In this document: one piece after another, positions 21,132 through 34,108 of the stretch | Numbering within the stretch: the stretch's first letter is position 1 | Layout: each line of letters begins with the position of its first letter | Assembly: GCA_019828595.1 (NCBI GenBank) | Contig: JAHQRK010000023.1 | Coordinates: 124,001 to 188,000, forward strand | Reading direction: 5' to 3' | Length of the DNA stretch: 64,000 nucleotides | Source of the DNA: Aphanomyces cochlioides | Taxonomy: Eukaryota > Oomycota > Saprolegniomycetes > Saprolegniales > Verrucalvaceae | Notes under the pieces: generated by a model | Databases searched by the model: none | What the model was told of the DNA's origin: nothing | Seen by the model: only the letters and a program-made list of their open reading frames with translations | Translations under genes and position numbers: made by a program

Positions 21132-23423
21132 ACTTCCGAATTTGCCTCGTACCCCTCAAGTCAAGAAGTTATCAAGTGCCGCCGCGCTCAAAATGTCCAA
21201 CGCCAACAGCTGTTCCGAGCTTCGTGAGACCAACACTCACGGAGTCACCATCATTCCAGGTATTGTATCACCTCACCCACTTTCGTCGTCCAATCAGGAT
21301 GGCGGAAGTGGTGTGAGTAATGTCTCTACACCTAACCCTAGGGCCGAAGTGGAGGTCGAGTTCGACCCCAACAGCGTCTCTGGAGACCAATCTGCGTCTC
21401 GCTCCACCAGCGCTTCACCTGGTGCTCCACTCGCCGAAGTTCCAGGGGGGGTCAACCTCAGTGGGTCAGTGGTTGACCCCCAGACCACTGTCGTTAACTT
21501 GTCTAGCGAAGCCCTCACTCAGGAGGGCGAACCACTGGGGCCTTGTGCCTGTGGTGGCTGCTTCCCTGGACTCCAATTGGAGTCGATCCCCAGTGAAGGC
21601 GGCGAGAAAACGGGGTCCATGCCAGCCCTAGAGGCTACGAGGGCCCCCCCTATGGGCACACCCTGCGGTTCTGTCTACTTCCCCCCAGGGGCCTTCGGAG
21701 GGGCGGGGGCGGTATCCCGATTTGGGTTCTCGCCGGAGCAATGGTGTACCCCAGTCACCGTGCTGCGGGGATGGCATGGATTCCCCTTCTACCCCTGTCA
21801 CTGGGGGTCTGGCCCCGGCCTTTCTCGTGACCAATGGGACTGAGCCAGCAGCCACCAACCGCGTCGCCCCCTGTGCTGAGCCTCCTAGAACGGGAGAGGA
21901 AGAAGAAAAATCTCAAGAGGACGTGGATATGGTCTCTGGAGACGCCGAGGGGAAGGATTCTACTGAAACCGAGGCCTTAACCGACGAGGGAAATACTCAA
22001 ATTCACTCTGAGGTTGATGGGTCAGGCGACATTAACGGCCAAGCGAAGCCGTGTGATACTCCTGGAGAAGTTATTCAAGAGGAACAATCGACAAACAATG
22101 ACAATGACCAGTCAAATCAAGACATTGTCGACAAATCCGTTGCTCAATGAAATGGCGCTGTTGATCCTCCTACCGCGGCAGACAAAATACAAGGCGATCA
22201 AGAGCAACAAAACGCTGAAAAGGCCAATCCACGGACGCAAAAGACTCCCGGCAAGGATTCAGCTTCGTCCAAGAAAGATGCCAAGCAAGGCAATGCTCCC
22301 AAAGGCGCGAAACACCGCAACATTGGTGCTCATGCTGTTGCCGATGACGACATTGCGCGATGCGAAGCCATGGCGGACACATTCTACAAAGACTCTGGTG
22401 ACATGGACGCCTTCATTGAAAGCATTTTGCTCACTCCCCAGTCCCAAGTGTACGAGCTCACAGTCAAGTTGGGCGAAGCCTACAAGGACTGGTCCGAAAA
22501 AGTCATCTGCGATCAATTTGTCAAGGAAAATCCTGGTTCGTTATGGGGCTCCAAATTTCCGAACATTTTGATCCACAAGAAGAACCCACAGACCATTGTG
22601 ATCTCAAGTTACAACTTGTCTACGTGCGTGGAAATGGGAGGCACAACGTTTCGACTTGGTGGCAAAGACTTCCTGGTTCCCAAGTACTCGCGTTATGGCA
22701 ACAACTACTACGTTACGTTCAACAAGGTCAGTCACCCTTCGATGGCCAAGGCGATTGTCAAGAAAATGGCTGCATTGACCAAGTCAGTGATAGCAGCATT
22801 CAACCCTACTGCTGGTCAGAACATCAAGTCGCCGCATTTGAGAGTCATTTTCAAGTCGCCTGCACCTCCAGCAGTGTTGGTGCCAAAATCCGGCGACGCA
22901 CTACGCGAAATCACCATTACGGATCCGTCGGGTCAGCCTTTTGTCGTCGTGTTTCAGCACAAGATCGCTGCTCTGAACAAGACATTGCCTCCGTCGATTG
23001 TTTCACGACGTGCAGAGGCCAAGGCTGAAAAAGCGAAGGCAAAAGCGGCCAAGGCAGCGGCAAAATCTCCTCCGTCAGGAGAAAAAGAACCTGAACATGA
23101 TGGAGACGATCATGATCAAGACCCTGGAACAAATGCGGAAGGCGAGGCCGACTCAACTGAGGCATCTGGAGATCGTCAAGATGAACAACCACAGCCAACA
23201 GCTCCTTCTCATGGCTCTGATGTCGATATGTCTGGTGACAGCGATCCCCCTAACAACAATGGACAAGACAAACAACAAGAAGATGTGGAAATGTCTACCA
23301 ACGAATCGCCCGCTCTTGCTCCACCAAGTGAGCAGCCCAAGAACTCGCTGGACCTTCAATTGGTAACGGGCTACCGGTCTGGACCAGCTCCAAAACGTAC
23401 TTTGCCTTCGTCCCCACGTTTGG
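21132..23423 (+). mobile_element. LINE copy C' (plus), duplicate of copy C without insertion G
   Basis: Begins with the complete 5' terminus, contains ORF1 to about codon 745 and is cut by the 3' tail of the array element at 23424. It lacks G, so G inserted into the left unit only, after the duplication. Confidence 0.88.
21193..23423 (+). pseudogene. LINE ORF1 of copy C', frameshifted and with nonsense codon
   Basis: ATG at 21193. A two-base deletion near 21693 (GGCCTTCGG instead of GGCCTCTTCGG) shifts the frame, and TGA at 22148-22150 is shared with copy C. The C-terminal part (22370 onward) is open and identical in translation to 18784-19837. The gene is dead and truncated by the next insertion. 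Confidence 0.9.
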
Positions 23424-23698
23424 TTAAATGAGTTGTATTAACCTTATTTTTGGGCAAAGGCCCTAATGACTTACTAATTTGCCTCGTACTGTATAAATAG
23501 AACTTGGAAAACAGAATATGGCAAAGTGGTCATTGAACAGGAGATGAAGTGGTGAGCCGTCATGCTCACTCATGAAACGACGCTGTCAGGAATGATGTGT
23601 TGACGTAACCAGGGGTCCGAAGATAGATGCTTGAGCACATTGAATACCTTGGTGTATCCCTTCTTGAGAGGGAGATCAACCAGGAGCTGTTGTAGATG

Positions 23699-26395
23699 AC
23701 CAAGTTATCACGATTGTTTGAGATTGTTTCTGAAGAGGATGCTCCCGTGTTCCACTTGCCGACGCCAAGCTCTGAATGGATGGAATGGCACTGGATGATT
23801 CACCCTGACTCGAGTCCGATCTTGTTGGCGCTTGCGACTTCGAAATCGGCTAAGATCAGAGCTTCTCCAGCTGTCAGCTCGTCCATTCTTCCTACCAAGC
23901 ATCTCAACCTGCCATCCAACTTTTATGAAGACCCCAAGCGCCTTACCCAACTTGCCGCCTTCCTCCAACCCGACCACATTCTCCCTCGATATGGAGAGTT
24001 CATTTTCAAGACCCTTCTCCGCGCCAACGCCATGCAATATGCTATTCACACACCAGCTCCATTCTCACCCTCGCTTGACTCCCATGCAACTTGTCAGTAC
24101 GCTGGTGTTGCTGCACAAGAAAGGCCCCAAGTCACAAGCCAAGAACTATCGGCCCATTAGCCTACTCAACACCGATGTGAAAATCCTGACGAGTATTCTG
24201 GCTTATCGACTCCAGCGCCACATTCGACACATCATCCACCCGGACCAGCAAGGCTTTATCCGTCGAAGCAATATCCAAACCAATATTGCACGACTGGATG
24301 ACATGCTGCACCACATCAAACTACACAGTCCGTCCTCGATGGTGGCACTGCTTGACTTTGAGAAAGCTTTTGATCGCGTGGACCACGCGTACTTGCTCCG
24401 CGTCCTCCGTCACTATGGCTTTCCCGAAACCTTTGTTGACATGGTTCGCGTACTGTACTCGGGCCGCAAGTCTCGCATCTTGGTGAACGGCTTCTTGTCC
24501 AAGCCAGTTCACATCTCACGCGGTGTGTTGCAAGGTGATCCACTGTCGCCACTTCTGTTTGTGATCGCTTTGGAACCGATGTGCCAACTCCTACGGCAAC
24601 ACTCCAACTATGGCATCAAGTGTGGGGATCGCTACCACACTGGGAGTTACTTTGCCGACGACTCGCAACTCTATGCGGCAAATGAGACGTGCCTCCACCG
24701 GCAGCTTGCATTGGTTCAAACCTTTTGCGACAAGTCTGGTTTCCGACTCAACGTAGACAAGACCCAAATTCTGACCTACAGCCAGTTGAATGGGAACCTT
24801 GCCTCACTACAAGTTACTTCCGACAGTCCCGTGAAGGCTCTTGGTATCTTGGTTGCGCCCAATCTTTCTCCATTGGCACGTTTCAATTACGTGTTTGAGA
24901 AGTTTGTGGCTCGCTTGTCTTTGTGGCTCTACAAGGCTCGAACCATGGCCGGAAAAGTCACTATCCTGCACAGCATATGTCTGCCTGTGTTATGGTACCA
25001 ACTGGCTTTTGTCCCTGCCGACAAAGACCTGGCCAAAAAGATCGACAAGGCCATGCTTCAATTTATGCATGGTGAAGAAATCAACCCATCCTCCTCTGTC
25101 CATGGCCTCCGTTTGATCAAAAAGGAGATCCTATTCATGCCGAAGAAGTCCGGTGGCTTAGGCCTGCACCATGCACTTGCTTTATGGCAACAACACAACC
25201 GCTCTGTCATGATCAGATGCATTCAAGCCATCACCACCCCACCCCGCAAGTCTGCCATGTCCGCCTGGATTACGCCGGGCTATACTCTCCTCGAGAAGGC
25301 TTTTCATCCATGGGGTTCCCCCGAGATCTCCTCTTGGCAAATGGCTCTTCTGCATTCATCAGTCAACTGTACAAGAATCCCAATATCACTCCAATGTGGA
25401 AAGCCTTATTGAGTAGCTGGTTTGAATCCCGCTGGACTCCGTACGGCTGTCCAAATCACATCTCATCTTTGGATGTTCCCCTTTGGCACAACTCGTATCT
25501 GCCTGGACTCGAAGGCCTATACGATCAGTGCTCTACATCGACGCAAGACCAAGCCAATGTATTGGCGTCGCTTCACATCACGAAGTTGTCGCATTTGTTG
25601 ACTCCGTGTCAGCGAGTTTGGCCAGCTTCGATCTTGTTCGACAAAATCAACCGTGCCTGCCGCCAAGCCAATTTTGTCCCTCCAACGAAACAATGGATCT
25701 CAATCTTGGTGACCAAGTTATCACGATTGTTTGAGATTGTTTCTGAAGAGGATGCTCCCGTGTTCCACTTGCCGACGCCAAGCTCTGAATGGATGGAATG
25801 GCACTGGATGATACACCCTGACTCGAGTCCGATCTTGTTGGCGTTTGCGACTTCGAAATCGGCTAAGATCAGAGCTTCTCCAGCTGCCAGCTCGTCCATT
25901 CTTCCTACCAAGCATCTCAACCTGCCATCCAACTTTTACGAAGACCCCAAGCGCCTTACCCAACTTGCCGCCTTCCTCCAACCCGACCACATTCTCCCTC
26001 GATATGGAGAGTTCATTTTCAAGACCCTTCTCCGCGCCAACGCCATGCAATATCCGTTTCAGTACCAAGACCCCAAGCCGACGTGTGTCTTCTGTCGTGT
26101 CAATGAGACGTACGAGCATTTCCTGTTCTCTTGTGGATATGGTCAATCTGTTTGGTATTCCTTCAAGACAATCCAGCGACTGCTCGAGTGTTCCTTTCCG
26201 TCGACTTGTCTGGAAATGTTCTACGAGACGCCCAAGCCGTCCGATGGATACTACATCCGTGGCTATCTGAAGATCTGGCCGATTGTCCGAGCCTGCGTGT
26301 ATTATCAAATATGGCTCCAACGTGCCGATCGCACCTTTCGACCCGACCTCACAGCGAAGAGTCCGATGGAAGTTGCCATTCATGCTGCCTCTTTG
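23699..26395 (+). other. Inverted 2,697-bp segment inside the H' array
   Basis: The segment reads ORF2 on the plus strand, while both flanks read minus. Flipping it back rebuilds ORF2 with a loss of only 9 bp at the left end (TAGCTTGAT) and 1 bp at the right end. It also restores an exact 2,014-bp repeat unit (342 + 1 + 1,671 bp). The right-hand breakpoint, and one end of the segment, fall at the centre of the 13-bp palindrome CTTGGTGACCAAG in ORF2. The segment also contains the repeat-unit junction at 24040/24041 and a one-base deletion near 25320 that shifts the ORF2 frame. Confidence 0.9.
23699..26395 (+). pseudogene. LINE ORF2 fragments in the inverted segment
   Basis: Two pieces: residues about 1080-1193 (TKLSRLF... 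to NAMQY, 23699-24040) and residues 523 to about 1315 (LFTHQ... to HAASL, 24041-26395). The second contains a whole reverse transcriptase core including RGVLQGDPLSP and FADD, but a missing C near 25320 (WGSP|EISS) breaks the frame. There is no endonuclease. It is not functional. Confidence 0.88.
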
Positions 26396-28066
26396 ACCAA
26401 GATTGAGATCCATTGTTTCGTTGGAGGGACAAAATTGGCTTGGCGGCAGGCACGGTTGATTTTGTCGAACAAGATCGAAGCTGGCCAAACTCGCTGACAC
26501 GGAGTCAACAAATGCGACAACTTCGTGATGTGAAGCGACGCCAATACATTGGCTTGGTCTTGCGTCGATGTAGAGCACTGATCGTATAGGCCTTCGAGTC
26601 CAGGCAGATACGAGTTGTGCCAAAGGGGAACATCCAAAGATGAGATGTGATTTGGACAGCCGTACGGAGTCCAGCGGGATTCAAACCAGCTACTCAATAA
26701 GGCTTTCCACATTGGAGTGATATTGGGATTCTTGTACAGTTGACTGATGAATGCAGAAGAGCCATTTGCCAAGAGGAGATCTCGGGGGGAACCCCATGGA
26801 TGAAAAGCCTTCTCGAGGAGAGTATAGCCCGGCGTAATCCAGGCGGACATGGCAGACTTGCGGGGTGGGGTGGTGATGGCTTGAATGCATCTGATCATGA
26901 CAGAGCGGTTGTGTTGTTGCCATAAAGCAAGTGCATGGTGCAGGCCTAAGCCACCGGACTTCTTCGGCATGAATAGGATCTCCTTTTTGATCAAACGGAG
27001 GCCATGGACAGAGGAGGATGGGTTGATTTCTTCACCATGCATAAATTGAAGCATGGCCTTGTCGATCTTTTTGGCCAGGTCTTTGTCGGCAGGGACAAAA
27101 GCCAGTTGGTACCATAACACAGGCAGACATATGCTGTGCAGGATAGTGACTTTTCCGGCCATGGTTCGAGCCTTGTAGAGCCACAAAGACAAGCGAGCCA
27201 CAAACTTCTCAAACACGTAATTGAAACGTGCCAATGGAGAAAGATTGGGCGCAACCAAGATACCAAGAGCCTTCACGGGACTGTCGGAAGTAACTTGTAG
27301 TGAGGCAAGGTTCCCATTCAACTGGCTGTAGGTCAGAATTTGGGTCTTGTCTACGTTGAGTCGGAAACCAGACTTGTCGCAAAAGGTTTGAACCAATGCA
27401 AGCTGCCGGTGGAGGCACGTCTCATTTGCCGCATAGAGTTGCGAGTCGTCGGCAAAGTAACTCCCAGTGTGGTAGCGATCCCCACACTTGATGCCATAGT
27501 TGGAGTGTTGCCGTAGGAGTTGGCACATCGGTTCCAAAGCGATCACAAACAGAAGTGGCGACAGTGGATCACCTTGCAACACACCGCGTGAGATGTGAAC
27601 TGGCTTGGACAAGAAGCCGTTCACCAAGATGCGAGACTTGCGGCCCGAGTACAGTACGCGAACCATGTCAACAAAGGTTTCGGGAAAGCCATAGTGACGG
27701 AGGACGCGGAGCAAGTACGCGTGGTCCACGCGATCAAAAGCTTTCTCAAAGTCAAGCAGTGCCACCATCGAGGACGGACTGTGTAGTTTGATGTGGTGCA
27801 GCATGTCATCCAGTCGTGCAATATTGGTTTGGATATTGCTTCGACGGATAAAGCCTTGCTGGTCCGGGTGGATGATGTGTCGAATGTGGCGCTGGAGTCG
27901 ATAAGCCAGAATACTCGTCAGGATTTTCACATCCGTGTTGAGTAGGCTAATGGGCCGATAGTTCTTGGCTTGTGACTTGGGGCCTTTCTTGTGCAGCAAC
28001 ACCAGCGTACTGACAAGTTGCATGGGAGTCAAGCGAGGGTGAGAATGGAGCTGGTGTGTGAATAGC
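26396..28066 (-). repeat. 2,014-bp array unit, part left after the inversion
   Basis: ORF2 codons 523 to about 1079 on the minus strand. The missing 342 bp of this unit are at 23699-24040 in inverted orientation. The repeat junction is at 28066/28067. Confidence 0.9.
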
Positions 28067-30080
28067 ATATTGCATGGCGTTGGCGCGGAGAAGGGTCTTG
28101 AAAATGAACTCTCCATATCGAGGGAGAATGTGGTCGGGTTGGAGGAAGGCGGCAAGTTGGGTAAGGCGCTTGGGGTCTTCATAAAAGTTGGATGGCAGGT
28201 TGAGATGCTTGGTAGGAAGAATGGACGAGCTGACAGCTGGAGAAGCTCTGATCTTAGCCGATTTCGAAGTCGCAAGCGCCAACAAGATCGGACTCGAGTC
28301 AGGGTGAATCATCCAGTGCCATTCCATCCATTCAGAGCTTGGCGTCGGCAAGTGGAACACGGGAGCATCCTCTTCAGAAACAATCTCAAACAATCGTGAT
28401 AACTTGGTCACCAAGATTGAGATCCATTGTTTCGTTGGAGGGACAAAATTGGCTTGGCGGCAGGCACGGTTGATTTTGTCGAACAAGATCGAAGCTGGCC
28501 AAACTCGCTGACACGGAGTCAACAAATGCGACAACTTCGTGATGTGAAGCGACGCCAATACATTGGCTTGGTCTTGCGTCGATGTAGAGCACTGATCGTA
28601 TAGGCCTTCGAGTCCAGGCAGATACGAGTTGTGCCAAAGGGGAACATCCAAAGATGAGATGTGATTTGGACAGCCGTACGGAGTCCAGCGGGATTCAAAC
28701 CAGCTACTCAATAAGGCTTTCCACATTGGAGTGATATTGGGATTCTTGTACAGTTGACTGATGAATGCAGAAGAGCCATTTGCCAAGAGGAGATCTCGGG
28801 GGGAACCCCATGGATGAAAAGCCTTCTCGAGGAGAGTATAGCCCGGCGTAATCCAGGCGGACATGGCAGACTTGCGGGGTGGGGTGGTGATGGCTTGAAT
28901 GCATCTGATCATGACAGAGCGGTTGTGTTGTTGCCATAAAGCAAGTGCATGGTGCAGGCCTAAGCCACCGGACTTCTTCGGCATGAATATGATCTCCTTT
29001 TTGATCAAACGGAGGCCATGGACAGAGGAGGATGGGTTGATTTCTTCACCATGCATAAATTGAAGCATGGCCTTGTCGATCTTTTTGGCCAGGTCTTTGT
29101 CGGCAGGGACAAAAGCCAGTTGGTACCATAACACAGGCAGACATATGCTGTGCAGGATAGTGACTTTTCCGGCCATGGTTCGAGCCTTGTAGAGCCACAA
29201 AGACAAGCGAGCCACAAACTTCTCAAACACGTAATTGAAACGTGCCAATGGAGAAAGATTGGGCGCAACCAAGATACCAAGAGCCTTCACGGGACTGTCG
29301 GAAGTAACTTGTAGTGAGGCAAGGTTCCCATTCAACTGGCTGTAGGTCAGAATTTGGGTCTTGTCTACGTTGAGTCGGAAACCAGACTTGTCGCAAAAGG
29401 TTTGAACCAATGCAAGCTGCCGGTGGAGGCACGTCTCATTTGCCGCATAGAGTTGCGAGTCGTCGGCAAAGTAACTCCCAGTGTGGTAGCGATCCCCACA
29501 CTTGATGCCATAGTTGGAGTGTTGCCGTAGGAGTTGGCACATCGGTTCCAAAGCGATCACAAACAGAAGTGGCGACAGTGGATCACCTTGCAACACACCG
29601 CGTGAGATGTGAACTGGCTTGGACAAGAAGCCGTTCACCAAGATGCGAGACTTGCGGCCCGAGTACAGTACGCGAACCATGTCAACAAAGGTTTCGGGAA
29701 AGCCATAGTGACGGAGGACGCGGAGCAAGTACGCGTGGTCCACGCGATCAAAAGCTTTCTCAAAGTCAAGCAGTGCCACCATCGAGGACGGACTGTGTAG
29801 TTTGATGTGGTGCAGCATGTCATCCAGTCGTGCAATATTGGTTTGGATATTGCTTCGACGGATAAAGCCTTGCTGGTCCGGGTGGATGATGTGTCGAATG
29901 TGGCGCTGGAGTCGATAAGCCAGAATACTCGTCAGGATTTTCACATCCGTGTTGAGTAGGCTAATGGGCCGATAGTTCTTGGCTTGTGACTTGGGGCCTT
30001 TCTTGTGCAGCAACACCAGCGTACTGACAAGTTGCATGGGAGTCAAGCGAGGGTGAGAATGGAGCTGGTGTGTGAATAGC
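28067..30080 (-). repeat. 2,014-bp LINE satellite unit a
   Basis: ORF2 codons 523-1193 (reverse transcriptase and following linker, without endonuclease or zinc finger). On the plus strand units join as GTGTGTGAATAGC|ATATTGCATGG. The length is not a multiple of three, so the frame shifts by one at every junction. Unit a has the ISQLY and EGLYD variants and an Ile at about 28990 (EIIFMPKK). Confidence 0.95.
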
Positions 30081-32094
30081 ATATTGCATGGCGTTGGCGC
30101 GGAGAAGGGTCTTGAAAATGAACTCTCCATATCGAGGGAGAATGTGGTCGGGTTGGAGGAAGGCGGCAAGTTGGGTAAGGCGCTTGGGGTCTTCATAAAA
30201 GTTGGATGGCAGGTTGAGATGCTTGGTAGGAAGAATGGACGAGCTGACAGCTGGAGAAGCTCTGATCTTAGCCGATTTCGAAGTCGCAAGCGCCAACAAG
30301 ATCGGACTCGAGTCAGGGTGAATCATCCAGTGCCATTCCATCCATTCAGAGCTTGGCGTCGGCAAGTGGAACACGGGAGCATCCTCTTCAGAAACAATCT
30401 CAAACAATCGTGATAACTTGGTCACCAAGATTGAGATCCATTGTTTCGTTGGAGGGACAAAATTGGCTTGGCGGCAGGCACGGTTGATTTTGTCGAACAA
30501 GATCGAAGCTGGCCAAACTCGCTGACACGGAGTCAACAAATGCGACAACTTCGTGATGTGAAGCGAAGCCAATACATTGGCTTGGTCTTGCGTCGATGTA
30601 GAGCACTGATCGTATAGGTCTTCGAGTCCAGGCAGATACGAGTTGTGCCAAAGGGGAACATCCAAAGATGAGATGTGATTTGGACAGCCGTACGGAGTCC
30701 AGCGGGATTCAAACCAGCTACTCAATAAGGCTTTCCACATTGGAGTGATATTGGGATTCTTGTACAGTTGTCTGATGAATGCAGAAGAGCCATTTGCCAA
30801 GAGGAGATCTCGGGGGGAACCCCATGGATGAAAAGCCTTCTCGAGGAGAGTATAGCCCGGCGTAATCCAGGCGGCCATGGCAGACTTGCGGGGTGGGGTG
30901 GTGATGGCTTGAATGCATCTGATCATGACAGAGCGGTTGTGTTGTTGCCATAAAGCAAGTGCATGGTGCAGGCCTAAGCCACCGGACTTCTTCGGCATGA
31001 ATAGGATCTCCTTTTTGATCAAACGGAGGCCATGGACAGAGGAGGATGGGTTGATTTCTTCACCATGCATAAATTGAAGCATGGCCTTGTCGATCTTTTT
31101 GGCCAGGTCTTTGTCGGCAGGGACAAAAGCCAGTTGGTACCATAACACAGGCAGACATATGCTGTGCAGGATAGTGACTTTTCCGGCCATGGTTCGAGCC
31201 TTGTAGAGCCACAAAGACAAGCGAGCCACAAACTTCTCAAACACGTAATTGAAACGTGCCAATGGAGAAAGATTGGGCGCAACCAAGATACCAAGAGCCT
31301 TCACGGGACTGTCGGAAGTAACTTGTAGTGAGGCAAGGTTCCCATTCAACTGGCTGTAGGTCAGAATTTGGGTCTTGTCTACGTTGAGTCGGAAACCAGA
31401 CTTGTCGCAAAAGGTTTGAACCAATGCAAGCTGCCGGTGGAGGCACGTCTCATTTGCCGCATAGAGTTGCGAGTCGTCGGCAAAGTAACTCCCAGTGTGG
31501 TAGCGATCCCCACACTTGATGCCATAGTTGGAGTGTTGCCGTAGGAGTTGGCACATCGGTTCCAAAGCGATCACAAACAGAAGTGGCGACAGTGGATCAC
31601 CTTGCAACACACCGCGTGAGATGTGAACTGGCTTGGACAAGAAGCCGTTCACCAAGATGCGAGACTTGCGGCCCGAGTACAGTACGCGAACCATGTCAAC
31701 AAAGGTTTCGGGAAAGCCATAGTGACGGAGGACGCGGAGCAAGTACGCGTGGTCCACGCGATCAAAAGCTTTCTCAAAGTCAAGCAGTGCCACCATCGAG
31801 GACGGACTGTGTAGTTTGATGTGGTGCAGCATGTCATCCAGTCGTGCAATATTGGTTTGGATATTGCTTCGACGGATAAAGCCTTGCTGGTCCGGGTGGA
31901 TGATGTGTCGAATGTGGCGCTGGAGTCGATAAGCCAGAATACTCGTCAGGATTTTCACATCCGTGTTGAGTAGGCTAATGGGCCGATAGTTCTTGGCTTG
32001 TGACTTGGGGCCTTTCTTGTGCAGCAACACCAGCGTACTGACAAGTTGCATGGGAGTCAAGCGAGGGTGAGAATGGAGCTGGTGTGTGAATAGC
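30081..32094 (-). repeat. 2,014-bp LINE satellite unit b
   Basis: Same borders as unit a. It carries SAMAAW (at about 30875), EDLYD and IRQLY, a combination shared only with unit c. The RT core is open and includes FADD. Confidence 0.95.
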
Positions 32095-34108
32095 ATATTG
32101 CATGGCGTTGGCGCGGAGAAGGGTCTTGAAAATGAACTCTCCATATCGAGGGAGAATGTGGTCGGGTTGGAGGAAGGCGGCAAGTTGGGTAAGGCGCTTG
32201 GGGTCTTCATAAAAGTTGGATGGCAGGTTGAGATGCTTGGTAGGAAGAATGGACGAGCTGACAGCTGGAGAAGCTCTGATCTTAGCCGATTTCGAAGTCG
32301 CAAGCGCCAACAAGATCGGACTCGAGTCAGGGTGAATCATCCAGTGCCATTCCATCCATTCAGAGCTTGGCGTCGGCAAGTGGAACACGGGAGCATCCTC
32401 TTCAGAAACAATCTCAAACAATCGTGATAACTTGGTCACCAAGATTGAGATCCATTGTTTCGTTGGAGGGACAAAATTGGCTTGGCGGCAGGCACGGTTG
32501 ATTTTGTCGAACAAGATCGAAGCTGGCCAAACTCGCTGACACGGAGTCAACAAATGCGACAACTTCGTGATGTGAAGCGAAGCCAATACATTGGCTTGGT
32601 CTTGCGTCGATGTAGAGCACTGATCGTATAGGTCTTCGAGTCCAGGCAGATACGAGTTGTGCCAAAGGGGAACATCCAAAGATGAGATGTGATTTGGACA
32701 GCCGTACGGAGTCCAGCGGGATTCAAACCAGCTACTCAATAAGGCTTTCCACATTGGAGTGATATTGGGATTCTTGTACAGTTGTCTGATGAATGCAGAA
32801 GAGCCATTTGCCAAGAGGAGATCTCGGGGGGAACCCCATGGATGAAAAGCCTTCTCGAGGAGAGTATAGCCCGGCGTAATCCAGGCGGCCATGGCAGACT
32901 TGCGGGGTGGGGTGGTGATGGCTTGAATGCATCTGATCATGACAGAGCGGTTGTGTTGTTGCCATAAAGCAAGTGCATGGTGCAGGCCTAAGCCACCGGA
33001 CTTCTTCGGCATGAATAGGATCTCCTTTTTGATCAAACGGAGGCCATGGACAGAGGAGGATGGGTTGATTTCTTCACCATGCATAAATTGAAGCATGGCC
33101 TTGTCGATCTTTTTGGCCAGGTCTTTGTCGGCAGGGACAAAAGCCAGTTGGTACCATAACACAGGCAGACATATGCTGTGCAGGATAGTGACTTTTCCGG
33201 CCATGGTTCGAGCCTTGTAGAGCCACAAAGACAAGCGAGCCACAAACTTCTCAAACACGTAATTGAAACGTGCCAATGGAGAAAGATTGGGCGCAACCAA
33301 GATACCAAGAGCCTTCACGGGACTGTCGGAAGTAACTTGTAGTGAGGCAAGGTTCCCATTCAACTGGCTGTAGGTCAGAATTTGGGTCTTGTCTACGTTG
33401 AGTCGGAAACCAGACTTGTCGCAAAAGGTTTGAACCAATGCAAGCTGCCGGTGGAGGCACGTCTCATTTGCCGCATAGAGTTGCGAGTCGTCGGCAAAGT
33501 AACTCCCAGTGTGGTAGCGATCCCCACACTTGATGCCATAGTTGGAGTGTTGCCGTAGGAGTTGGCACATCGGTTCCAAAGCGATCACAAACAGAAGTGG
33601 CGACAGTGGATCACCTTGCAACACACCGCGTGAGATGTGAACTGGCTTGGACAAGAAGCCGTTCACCAAGATGCGAGACTTGCGGCCCGAGTACAGTACG
33701 CGAACCATGTCAACAAAGGTTTCGGGAAAGCCATAGTGACGGAGGACGCGGAGCAAGTACGCGTGGTCCACGCGATCAAAAGCTTTCTCAAAGTCAAGCA
33801 GTGCCACCATCGAGGACGGACTGTGTAGTTTGATGTGGTGCAGCATGTCATCCAGTCGTGCAATATTGGTTTGGATATTGCTTCGACGGATAAAGCCTTG
33901 CTGGTCCGGGTGGATGATGTGTCGAATGTGGCGCTGGAGTCGATAAGCCAGAATACTCGTCAGGATTTTCACATCCGTGTTGAGTAGGCTAATGGGCCGA
34001 TAGTTCTTGGCTTGTGACTTGGGGCCTTTCTTGTGCAGCAACACCAGCGTACTGACAAGTTGCATGGGAGTCAAGCGAGGGTGAGAATGGAGCTGGTGTG
34101 TGAATAGC
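32095..34108 (-). repeat. 2,014-bp LINE satellite unit c
   Basis: Same borders. It shares SAMAAW (about 32889) and EDLYD with unit b. The b-c pair therefore looks like the most recent duplication in the array. Confidence 0.95.

Larger units (their letters stand above)
19838..23423. repeat. 3,586-bp tandem duplicate of the A-fragment/B/C block
   Basis: Repeats, in order, a B-like ORF2 tail, the same B/A junction (…CTGGC|CGTGG…), the A fragment, the same A/C junction (…GTTCAGTT|ACTTCC…) and ORF1 of C, ending at the same site in ORF1. It equals 2248-19837 with copy G removed. The two units share the TGA in ORF1 but have different private indels. Its left 3' tail carries the variant TTTTTGGGCAAAGG, also seen at about 23450 and not in B, which points to unequal recombination between B and the copy at 23424. 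Confidence 0.88.

Noticed and set aside
23424..26400. Twin priming as the cause of the inverted segment in H'.
   Set aside because: The inversion also contains a repeat-unit junction, and minus-strand array continues beyond it with a clean restored frame. An in-place inversion after amplification fits exactly (2,014-bp unit rebuilt).
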